DNA of 64,000 nt from Coturnix japonica (taxonomy: Eukaryota; Chordata; Aves; Galliformes; Phasianidae), in NCBI RefSeq assembly GCF_001577835.2, contig NC_029516.1:62931977-62995976 (forward strand). Direction: 5' to 3'. Shown here in pieces: positions 26,860 to 37,554 of this stretch. The translations under genes were made by a program, and so were the position numbers. Under the pieces are notes generated by a model. That model had not been told where the DNA came from and did not search any database. It was given only the letters and a program-made list of their open reading frames with translations. Each line of letters begins with the position of its first letter. Position 1 is the stretch's first letter.

Positions 26860-28969
26860 TCTCTTACTAAAGCTTCCAGAATGTCTAAAAAACTGATCAC
26901 TTTGATTCCAAAGGTCAAGTCTCTACCTGAACATCAGATGTTGATTGTCATATAATAGGATTATGGGTTTTCTTTTGTTTGGTGCTGCTGTGAAGGAGTG
27001 TGTGAATGTTCCCCTGAAACGACCAAGAACTAAACAGTTCAAAATATGAATTAGTGCCTAAAAAGTTACAGCACTCATGCTTGCCTAGAGAATGTGTACA
27101 AAACTTCTTTCCAAGCTGAGGTACTACGTTAAAACATTTGACTTACCTAAAGTTTACTGACATTGTGTGATAGGAGCAGTACAGAATAGTGAGGAACTGC
27201 ATAACAGACCCTAGAGGACTGAAGGAAAAATAACGGTAAATTATTCATCCCACAAGACAAATTAGCTATTAAAAGGTAGACTTACCACTCAGGAGGTGAC
27301 ACAGGCAGTTTGCAACGTGCCAGCACGCAGCAAACAACTGATAGTAATCCATATTCCCCAAACAATCTGAGTATAATAAACCTGCTTTATGATTGACCGC
27401 ATTGTCTTAAGGTGACAGGCTCAGTCACAAAGCTGCAACTACAAAGAAACAGCAAAAAGCAGTAGTACAGCAGGAACAAACTATTAAGCACCCATTAGTT
27501 TAACTACAGAATGCTGTGTATCTTCCTCACTCACATGCAGTGGGGATTTCCTGACACCACAACACCTCTGGCAACAGACCAGAGCATGGAGCAGCCTTCA
27601 CAGCTGCCCTTGAGCCAAAAAGGTGTATCTGCAGGGATATGAACAGCTCTGAAAAGCCTAAAGGGAGACTGAACCCTTTGCCTTACTATCAGTGCATGTT
27701 TGTTTGTTTCACACCCATCATACCTCCAGGGAAGGCTGAGAAAGTATCGCTTTTTACATCTATTAAATAATTAATTAAGGACAGAAACAGTTGTGTTTTG
27801 TTTTTATGGAGATTGCTTTTAGCTTAACTCAGCACTTCTTAATCAAAGTTATAGTTCCACGGAACCATAATAAAAAACCACACAGTTCTGAGACATGTTG
27901 TTTAACTGTCTCTCTGAAAATTACATCAGTGGTATTACCTCACTGTATAGAGCTAATAATAGACGCTCTAGTTATTAATATTAATGCACCTCTGTTTTGT
28001 AGCATTCTTTTTTTTCCAACAAGGGAAGTTGGTGAGAAGTTGAGAAAACCCACTAACGCTTACTATGACGGTACCAGGAAATGCCGTGGCAGCATCAGCG
28101 CGCTATCTTTGTGGCAGAGTTCACTCCTACAGTGACATTTGCCTATTTTATTTTAAGCACGAGCCAACTCAATGACTGAAACAGCATTAACCTATGCATT
28201 CCAAATCCAGCCTGGTTTTGGGGGAGTGGAAATTTGATTTGAAAATGAATACAAAACTGAAATGAAAAAATATATATTTAAGTAAATAAATAACAAAATA
28301 CAGGGAATGCTGAACAGGACCAAGCTTTGACAAGAAATGATATTACTGAGGCTAATTTCCCTTTTATTGTATTGTACTTTCGAGGCAATTCTCATCTGGT
28401 GTACTGCATGTGTGTGTATGCACACAGTCCTCGGCATGAGCTGGGAGATAAGCACTGCTGTGTGCAGCTCACAGATGAGTAGCCCTAATGTGCAAAGCTT
28501 GGAAGGAGATGGAAAAACATCCAGCTTACAACGAGGGCTGTAGTGCGTGCAGCTTGAAGGAGAGGTGTGCATAAATAATATATCTGCACCTATATATATA
28601 TTCACACACAGAGTTCTCTGCACTTGAAATGTAGCCACGAAGCCTGTGGACACCCACGCGCCAGGCAGAGCGGTATCTGTGCCTCCGCTCTGCGTTGTTT
28701 ACCTTCCCCGACGCAAAGATGAAATCATGGTATAAACAGAGGGCAAAGTCCGCTCTCAGGCATTATACCCGACAGTCTCCTGTTTGACGTGACAATAAAG
28801 CGTGGGGCAACAGGGGTTTTCTGGTTCTTTAAAGCTCTCCCGATTCAAACTGCTCTCTAGTGATGGGTTATACCGACTGAATCATCCACCGCGCTATTAT
28901 CAGCAACGCCAAAGGAAAACATCGCGAGTCCCGTGACCTTACGAAACCTTTAGAGCTCCGGCAGCTGTC
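26860..28969. other. Intergenic between TTLL1 and BIK
   Basis: About 2.1 kb of AT-rich sequence separates two CpG islands. No coding frame resembles a known protein; the 153-residue minus frame near 28192-28653 has repetitive hydrophobic composition and no family likeness. A minor TA/CA tract is seen near 28575-28610. Confidence 0.5.
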
Positions 28970-29458
28970 CCTCTCTAAGCCCCGGCTGGTGCTGTGCTCC
29001 CCGACCCGGGGTAGCCTCGTGCCCCTCCCCGCACCCTGCTCTTCGCTCCTGGGGGACGGTGTCCTGCAGGTGCACCTCTGGCCAAGCAGAGCAGGCCGGG
29101 GGGGCTCAGGCAAAGCCCTCCCTGTTCAACAGACTTCTCCCAAATCTCAGCGCCCAGATTACCAAAGGGTCTTTTGTAAAGGAGACCCGGAGGTGCCACC
29201 CAGCACCCCCTCCGTTCCCTCGCTGTATTGCCGCCGTCCCTTAAGGCTCCACCCCTGCAGGGCCCCCTCACGGAGTCCCCTACCCGGGGCCGCCCCGGGC
29301 CCGTCCGCCGCTCCTCCTCCTCCCGGCGGCGGCCACCAGTGCGGCGGGGCGGGCCGGGGCGGGGCGGCGGGCGGACAATAGGGGCAGGCTGTGGGTGGCG
29401 AGCGGTCGGGGCTGGGCTGGGCCGGGTCCCCCTCTCCTGACGCCTGTGTGTGCCCGCG

Positions 29459-29484
29459 AGGCGGGCGGGCGGGCGGGCGGGCGG
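29459..29484 (+). repeat. GGGC tandem run, G-quadruplex-prone
   Basis: About six GGGC units follow each other just upstream of the inferred BIK exon 1 donor. A second G-rich cluster lies at 29341-29373. Confidence 0.85.
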
Positions 29485-29485
29485 C

Positions 29486-29535
29486 AGCGCCGGTGATCGC
29501 TTCCAGCGCGAGGCGCCGAGCGGAGCCGAGCCGAG
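29486..29535 (+). other. BIK: Inferred BIK non-coding first exon (3' end)
   Basis: The sequence ccgag followed by gtgagc gives a consensus donor at 29536. The 5' start cannot be placed from sequence alone, so only the 3' boundary is meaningful. BIK also has a non-coding first exon in mammals, as I recall. Confidence 0.4.
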
Positions 29536-32500
29536 GTGAGCGGCGAGAGCGGGGCGGCGGGCGGAGGGGCAGCCTGGGAGCACCCTGCCGAGTGATGCGG
29601 CCGGTGGCACGCCCGGCTTCTGTCCCCAAGCAGCCGAGAACCGGTGCGTGCGCTTTCGCTCTGGGCGAAGGAGGAAATAAGCGCTCGGAATCAGCCGCGA
29701 GCGCACAGCCCGGAGCAAGCGCTCCTGCGTGGAACTGGGAGCAAGTTTCTGCGCTCCCCGCGCTGACGGGAACAGGGCGGGCGGGGGCACCGCGGGGAGT
29801 GTTTCTGACACAAGTACGGTAGTTTTCTGATGTGCGTGTGTGTGTACATATATATTTGATACGTCAGTTGACTGGGGGAGAACAGAGCGGGTATAACTAA
29901 GAAATCCAGCAGTACTTCTTCAACTGATGCCAGTCCTGCTCTCTCTCGAAGTAGAAACGTGAGAGAGTTCCCTGCCCCACCCGGCGGGTCGGTGCCTGTG
30001 GCGGCTCCCTAAGGACCGTGTGTCTGTAGGTCGCTGACCATCAAGCGCTGTGAGGGCAGGTCCAGCGGCTTGTGGCCTGGCACTGCCTGGGCTCTGGCTT
30101 TACAGGCAGCTCCCGCAGGCAGCCCAGCTGCCCCTGCTGCCCGCGGGCAGCCCCCAGCTAGGCCCAAAGCCGCTGGCTCTGCCGTGGCACAGAAGTCAGC
30201 ATGCCGCAGAGGGAGGGCTGTACACTCAGAAAGCAAATGTACGAAGAACGCTGCTTTTGAAGAATTGTAGCGTTGCTTCAGGACAAGAGGGCTTGCACAC
30301 AGAGCACCTCCTTTTGCCTGTCATGCTCAGGTTTGATCTGTTTAATAGAACACTGCCTGTTTGCCGATGGTTGCAGCTGTTTTGCAGTATGTGAATATAG
30401 GTTACCTGTGGTAACTTGGTAACTCTAACATGTGGAAGTACCACCAAAACACTGCAGGTGAACCAGGAGTTTAAGACAAAGTCACTTTATTGCCATGTTT
30501 GCAACACTACCAGTATTTCACCAGCACAGGAAGGCCTGAGTAACACTGACAGCAGTGGGAAATGATAGTTCTTCACATTGCTGTGCAGAACCAAAAAGCC
30601 GGCATAAATAATAACTTAAATTTGAGTTCCTAGACTTACCTTGTGCATCAGCCATTCCTCTCATCCTTCTAATCCAACCACAGTAGGTAGGATCTCAGGA
30701 GGCACCTGCAGGAGACCATCAGAGGTCACAGGAGGTGCTGAGCCCTCTGACCCCAGGCCCAGTGCTGTGTCCCTGTTGCACAGGACAGAACACAGGAACG
30801 AGACACAGCACGTGATGCAGAGCGCCATGCTGCATGCCACGCTGTGTGGTGTGAACGGGAGCTGGTGAAGGAACACAGCCGCCCACAGCTACACCAAGAA
30901 TGCCATTGTTTTAAGGAACTGAATCAACAGTCAAATTAACAATATTACAGTTTCTTCAGCTTGCACAGATGTTAGATTTGTAGCATTCAGATTCTACTGT
31001 GTAATTGTTAGTAAGCATGAACAACATGTGACATTTTCTGACTACCAGTAGCAACTTTTCTTTTTGCATCACTTATTTTAAAAATACAAAACTAGACAGT
31101 TTTAAAGTTATTAAAATGTGAGCAAAGCAGTGTTTTCCATAGCTTTATGGCTCATTCATATATTAGAACTGCACACATTTTCAGTTACCTTCTACAGCTT
31201 GGTGTAATTTGAGTAGCAGTCCTAAACAAAATCTTGCATTATCATGAAAGAATCCTGACCTTTTAGTGATACCAAGGAGTGCAAAGGGCAGAAGATGTTT
31301 TGAAAAGGATATTTAAATGCTAGGTTAAGTCACAAAGCTTCTGCTCTAAGTCTTAACTCTTTGTGAACAAGTGACATAAAGATAACATCCCTGAGATATG
31401 TGGTGCTGCCAGAAAACAAAACTCTGGAGCGGGACAGTAAAAAGTCCCAGAAGAGCAGGACCTTCTCATTCCCCTGAGCATTTAGAAGGTATTGAAATGT
31501 ATCTGGGAGCACTGAAGGAATCAGTAGACATTGATAAATGATAAAATGATACTTGGCAGCTTTCATCAAATCAAGGCTTTTTACTGTGGATATAGCTATT
31601 ATCTAATTTTTAAGGTAGAGCCCTTTTGTTGTTTTCTGTGATTTTATCATGAATGTCCCGTCAGGGAGTGGTACTCTCCAAGTGCCCTCATCGGCAAATT
31701 CTGGTGCAGATGCAAAATCTGATGATACATAAAATTGGACCCAAACAAAGGCAGTGAAAGTTGAAATCTTGGCTCAGAATTTCAGTCATTGTCCCTTCAA
31801 CAGTCTCAGTGGAGGAAGAAATAGAGAATACGTGTGCAAGCTTTCTACTTCAAGAGCTTTCTTCCGTTTAAAGTCTGCTGTATGTTTTCCTCTAACTATG
31901 GAGGTTACAAGACTTACTTTAGGAATACACCTTTTTGTTTCTAAATAGAATCAAATACTTTGTTCACATGCTGCTTTGAAGTAGGAGAGCTTGAGTTCAA
32001 TTCCCAGGGAAGGCATATTTTGATACTGTGTTTTATAACATAAATAAAATATAAAGTGTGTATTTCTTAGATTTACAGAAGTATACCTTTAATAGCTGTT
32101 TGAGGCAATATTAAGATGTGTTTATACATAAACAGTATCCAAGGTCATTGGAGTTAAGCTGACTCAGAATGCAGTATGAGAGAAAGAGTGAATTTGTCTT
32201 TGGTCCTTGGCCTGTCACCAATTTAAGAGTTAATCCAACAACCTAACCCAGAAAAATGAGTAACAATTACTTAACCTCTCCTCTTTTTTCTAAGAGAAGC
32301 TGAAGGTGCTGATGGCTGCCTTGCAGCGTTGAGGAGGAGAGCCTGCTGAAGCTGTCATGTTACATGCAGTTGGTGGCCAATGGCTTCCAACTCGCAAGGG
32401 AGGAAAAGTCAACAGCTGAGGCCAACAGCTCCCCCAGCTGCTGCTTCTGGCAGAGGCCATAGGAAACCTAGAGTTTAGAGAACAAACCAAAACCCACTGT

Positions 32501-32892
32501 GAGCTCTAAAGCGTATATTTCTCCTCACTATTTCCTCCTGTGTATGCAGTATTCCAGTTTCTCTGTAAGGTTAACTAGTTCTTCGTCTTTGGTTATTTTG
32601 TCTTGCGTACTCTTCCTTGTAAAGCAGAACAGAGATTTGTATTTGCAACAGTGCAGATGATGTCATGTTTTGAAAGAATCGGCTATGGATTGAAGACATT
32701 TATGCAAACAACCAAGTCTCTATTTGTTTTGTTGGTGGTGTTTGTTTTTTTTTTTTTCATTTAAATTTAGTTTGCAGAGGCAGCTGATACAGTCTGAAAC
32801 AGTTTGAGGTATACTTGGATAACTAAGGGATAAATGACAAGAGTCTTATCAGGCAGGAAGGACTGGGAATATTGTGCCTGTGCACTGAAGTG

Positions 32893-33445
32893 ACGAGGGC
32901 TGCTGCAAAGTAATGCTCTCTATATTGTTATGCCTCCCACAAGATTAGAGGTGGTTGTTGGTGGAATGGCAGTAGAGGCTGAACCTTCCCACCAGTACTC
33001 CACTGCATTTTGTTGCTGTGTGACAGATGGCAGCAGAGGGGCAGTCTGACAAAATGGCGTCTGACATGAAAGTGTGCATGAAGCAAAGGGGTGTCACTGA
33101 ATACCTCCATGTAGAAAAAATGGCACTCACTGACATTCATCAACTCTTTGTGAATGTTGATGGAGACCAAACAGTAGATGTGAGCACAGTGAGGCAGTGG
33201 GTGATGCATTTCAGCAGTGGCAACAGTGACAGTGGGTCACCTCTGCTGGTGCAGATTTTTGTGAGTGTGACATACAGCTCTTGTTCATTGCTGGTGAAAA
33301 TACATAGATAATGCTGGTGACTGTGACACAAAATTGTGTTGTGTAGCCAAGAATGTGCTCTGTCAAATAATGTGATTGTGCTCTTTGCATCTGTTGTAGT
33401 TTCCAGGCAAATAAATAGGTTGATCTAAAAGTGATTCCTCCCACG
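32893..33445 (+). mobile_element. Galluhop-like mariner copy, transposase N-terminal remnant
   Basis: The left end gagggctgctgcaaagtaat resembles the galluhop terminus. The internal frame at 33027-33311 keeps the mariner helix-turn-helix region, for example DGDQTVDVSTVRQWVMHFSS, and a C-terminal deletion joins it to the element's 3' text (gtagtttccaggcaaataaa). The expected right inverted terminus is not present; instead the last ~25 bases resemble a left terminus in direct orientation. The element is a non-autonomous, inactive copy. Confidence 0.85.
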
Positions 33446-33791
33446 TCGATCATCAACACTAGTTTTCTACTTTCAGAATCATTTTTAAAAACATACTAAA
33501 TGTAATTCCAAATAGCTTTACCACTAATTTCTGCATAACGCACATAAAACTGTGTGCATAACAAAACACAATAGTTATGACTGTGTAATAAAATACATTA
33601 ATACAATACATAAATTACCGTTAATGCATTCAGTGCATTACACTGAGCGGTTATTGTGTCTACCTTCTTAAAAAGTATTACCACAGTGAATCTGATCAAA
33701 CTAAACACAAGAAAACCATTGGTTTTTCCCAACTCACCTTCCAGTACACCTGGCTTAGCAATGTTTTTCAAGCAGAACATTTTTGCTAGGT

Positions 33792-33810
33792 TAAAAAAAA
33801 AAAAAAAAAA
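33792..33810 (+). repeat. Poly-A run
   Basis: About 18 A in a row followed by an A/G-rich stretch. No attached SINE or processed gene copy was recognised. Confidence 0.85.
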
Positions 33811-34960
33811 GAGATGGAAAAAAACCCATGACTATGAAAGGTAAGGATAGAGTCAAAATCCTTTTTATACCAAAGATGCTTCATTATTTAATCATAATTG
33901 TGTTCAGAAAAAGTCATAATTCCCATCATATAATTATGTATTTAGGGAGCTTTTAAAACTCAGATTCAGAAATCTCTATTCAGAAAAACATTAAGTGTGT
34001 ATTTAACTTGAAGTACATTATTTGTTCTGCTGAAGGCATTAAGTTCAGCTTTTAGTTTGCTTGGCTAAAGCCTTACAGAAAAGAATGAGCTTTTTGATCT
34101 GTTCACTGGGCTGGAGATGTTCTCTGGTGCTGGTATGGACTGTGCCTCTCAGATGTGCTGTGTGGATTAGATTAAGGTCACTTGCTATTTAATGATGGGT
34201 TATAACTGACGCATACTTAAAACATCCTGGTTTCTCTAAACCAGACTTAGCTTGCTCATTCTTTATGTGAAAAAGAAAGAAAAGAGGAAAGAATGAGAAG
34301 GATGGTAGAAGAGCGATACCTGCTGCTTTGGCAGATCAGACAGGGCTGTTGTTCCTCTTGCCCAGCTCTGTATGGATCCGAACTGGAGAAACAAAACTAT
34401 TCCATGGTAATGCAGTTGTCACATGTTTGTCTATGTACAATCATACACCTAAATCTTAAGGGGATGACAAAAATCAGCAAATAGCCTCAGCTTGGTTCGT
34501 AGTTGCCGGGAAGACCAACACTAAGCTTTGCTTTGGAACTAAGGGAGCCACATCTCACACACCTTCAGCAGAGCGGTCCTGTCAGAGCACCTTTGCCCCA
34601 GTGCTTCCATGCAATGAACACCCTCTTTGATAGTGATCCCATACATGACTGTGGAGACGAATTGGTGGGCAAAGGCAGCAGTGCGGGCTGCAGCTGAATC
34701 CTCGGCAGCAGGACCCAGCCACTGCAGCGGTTTCTTTTTTAGCCTGTGGGAGGAAGGTATTATCACAGCAGGTGTGATGTGGCATATGTTGTGCTTTGGG
34801 CTTTTGTCATGGTATTGTATGATTTGTTTACATGTCTGATTTCTGTAGCGCATCGACTTATTATAGGTCTCTTTCACAACTCAGTTTTCATCTCCTACAG
34901 ATATAGACATTTCCATTGTGTGGCCCTGTGAATGTGAAACTAGCATCTATTCTAGAAATG

Positions 34961-34980
34961 AAAAAAAAAAAAAAAAAAAA
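34961..34980 (+). repeat. Poly-A run
   Basis: About 20 A, followed by gaaaaaagaaagag. The bases before it do not resemble a known SINE or coding sequence. Confidence 0.85.
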
Positions 34981-37423
34981 GAAAAAAGAAAGAGAATACC
35001 TTTTTTTAGAGAATTTTTCACAGTGCATGGTTGTGAAGTCTAAGAATAGTTGGTGTAAACAGGCCATAGACACTTGAGGTTTTATTTCAGTCTTTAAATA
35101 CATTCCATCCATAGTGTTTGTTTTAGTAAAGACTACTCATGGCTCTGAGTTGCAAAGACATGATGAACACCTTTCCATTTGTCTGAATCTTCCTCTGGTA
35201 ACCTCAGCCTGCAGGAATAGCAGCACCATATTTTTGCTCTGTGCATCAGAGTGTATGGGTGGGTGGTTTACCTTCTGCAAGGCAAACGATGCATGCTTGG
35301 GCTGTTTCTTTAAGCCACCTGCTGAGGCTAGCCACATCCACAGAAATGGCACTCTGGATATCAAAGAGAGTACTTTGGCATTCCTGGCATCCTTCAAACA
35401 TTATGCAGCCATTCCCAGGTTTTCTGTTTGTGGGCTTCCAGGATCCTGTGGAGCTCATGCCTGAGCTCTGATGGAGCTCCCAGAGCATGACTTGCCCTGG
35501 GTAATGCAGCTCCATAGAGTACATGTTGTGTCAGACTTGCCCAGAAATGAAGGAAGATGGAGCCATTGACCACCTGTTGAGCACAACTACAGTCAGCAGC
35601 TCCGCTGGACTGGGTGCTTCCATTGGAAATGGAAAGGCTGGTACTAGTGGAGGGGAATACAGATTTAAACTGAGATGGCTTCAATGTGTAGTGTGTTTGG
35701 AACCTTGGCACTCTGTTCAGAGCTAGCATGTCCCATGGGGAACTGGGTTTCTGGAAATGAGGTACAGTGCTGGAAGTGCATGAAAGTTCCTCTATAACCC
35801 CTTTTCTGACTTTTGCTTGGACTGAGGTGGGGGACATACAGCAACACACAATGGAAACATTTAACACAAGGTAGGGAAAGGATACAGCATCTGAAACTAC
35901 TCATGTTTGTTATTTTTGAAGATCATCACAAACCTTTTAACTATCCTGTAACATATGTTCAGATTCTGACACTGACATGTAAATGAACAGCTAAATAACT
36001 AAGTGTGGCAATGTATAAATAAAAGGAACAAGAGATTAGATTCTAGTCTGTGCAGTGTATGTTAATGTCTACTGAACACAATGTAATCCTTAGATTTTTT
36101 TCTCTAGTCACGTTAAATGTAAGTAAGTGAAGTCTTTGCTTTTGCAATGATACAGGCTGAACCAAATATACTTTCATTTAGTTAGTACCAAGTTTCTGCT
36201 ATCTTATGGTAGTGTGTTTACTTATGCACTAACACATTCGCTGTAATATTTGATAACTTTGCCTTATGGAAAATGTAGAATTCTTCTAAACAGTGAAAGA
36301 AGATCAAGGATTTCTTGGTGCATAAAGGCCTCAAAATTGACCTGAATGTAAGACGTGAAGAACAGAGTTTACAGGATTGAATAGAGCTGGCAAATAAGTC
36401 CACTACAAGCAGTGTTATGACAGATAGTCTTCGCTTGGTTGAGCTCCATCTCTGAGAATATTTTACATAGATGCTATTCTGCAGAGTGTGCTTAAAAGGA
36501 CAAAGGAGCCCAGCCCGGGGGAAATCCCATTCATTGTATTCCAGGATTACTCCATCAAGCAAAAGGAGCTAGCTCAGTGATGACATAGCTGGGAAGCAGA
36601 GGATAAAGCAGCAGGCCAGGCTCACACCAGACAAAAATGCACATCCAGAGGGCTGTCACTGAAGTCACTCATCGGGCGCCCTGAAGGCAGCAGGCGGAGC
36701 AGAGCTCACCTGCAAAGTACAGAAGCAAACATTCCCAGGCTGGAGGAGTGCTGGCTGCCCCAGTCTGTGCGTGCATATGCAAATAGCCCCAATGCACAGC
36801 TCTGATGTCACCCGGCTGGGTAAGCCCAGTAAAAACATTTCCAGAGGCTACAGAAACATGGGCTGTGCCCTGAGCTTTACTGGTGAACTCAGCCTCTGTG
36901 TTTGCTTTCAGGAAGGCCTTATCAAGGGATGGGAAATGCTGGAGATGATGGCCCACTTGGGCTGAAACCCAGTGAGTTCTGTTGTTTATTTTGCTAGAAG
37001 GGGAGCAGCCAAGCAGCCACTCCTAATCGGTGTGCTGGATGCTGGCTGCTGGTTGCGAATTGCATTCTGATGGGTTGAAGTGGGGTAATGCTAGGCAGCT
37101 CACTGCCAGTGGCACAGGATTGTTCTTTTGCACTAACTGAAACCACTGGGAGCTATACTTAGCTACGCCAGCTATGTTTATCTATATTTTCCAATTTCTG
37201 GGCTGTTTTGACCCATTATGAGGAGGCTGCCTAGTCGAATCTCTGTTGGTACATCTGTTGGCTCACTGAAACTTTCCTTTGGGGGCTCTCAGAATAGCTC
37301 TTACCTCAGCATGCTGCAGGCCCAGCAGGGGTGGCCACGCACACCGAACCGCGTCCGCCTGAACCCAACCTCGTGTTCCCAGATGCCATGGAACTGACGC
37401 TTGGCCCTTCTTTTCAGAGCACC

Positions 37424-37554
37424 ATGTCCCAGGCACAGCAGAGCCCCAGGCACGTCCTTCTCTCCAGATACCCTGACAGAGCACCAGAGGAGCAGACGTA
37501 CGGCAGCCTCCTGGCAGCGCCAGACACTGCAGAGCAAATGGAACTCAATATCAG
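37424..37554 (+). CDS. BIK: BIK first coding exon
   Basis: The acceptor cttcttttcag starts the exon at 37418, six bases before the ATG; the donor is gtatca. It encodes MSQAQQSPRHVLLSRYPD through AEQMELNI and two bases of Ser44. The frame stays open upstream of the acceptor to an ATG at 37331, so an alternative longer start is conceivable. Confidence 0.85.

Larger units (their letters stand above)
28970..29830 (+). promoter_or_regulatory. BIK: CpG island, probable BIK promoter
   Basis: Dense CpG from about 28970 to 29810, with GC boxes (ggggcgggc, ggggcggggc at 29345-29365) and a GCGG tandem run at 29459-29484. A consensus donor follows at 29536. It is the only island between TTLL1 and the BIK coding exons, on the correct side and strand. 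Large open frames on both strands here are composition artefacts. Confidence 0.65.
29536..37417 (+). other. BIK: Inferred BIK intron 1
   Basis: This long intron holds a galluhop-like mariner (32893-33445), A-runs at about 33792-33810 and 34961-34980, and otherwise unique sequence. A pair of overlapping minus-strand frames at about 35246-35867 has no family likeness I can name. A possible extra acceptor (gctttcag) near 36910 could mark an alternative untranslated exon. Confidence 0.4.

Noticed and set aside
26431-26955. 174-codon plus-strand frame across the TTLL1 promoter
   Set aside because: It is Arg/Pro/Ser-rich, spans a CpG island and has no family likeness. A divergent transcript is possible but coding is unsupported.
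28192-28653. 153-codon minus-strand frame
   Set aside because: It has low-complexity hydrophobic composition at its end and no homology I can recognise. It lies in AT-rich intergenic DNA without splice or promoter context.
28975-29811. 278-codon minus-strand open frame
   Set aside because: It lies wholly in a CpG island where stops are rare. The product is Pro/Arg/Gly/Ala-rich with no domain, and the opposite strand is equally open.
33027-33311. 95-codon frame as a possible host gene
   Set aside because: The sequence DVSTVRQWVMHFSSG is the mariner transposase N-terminal region, inside a short galluhop-like element.
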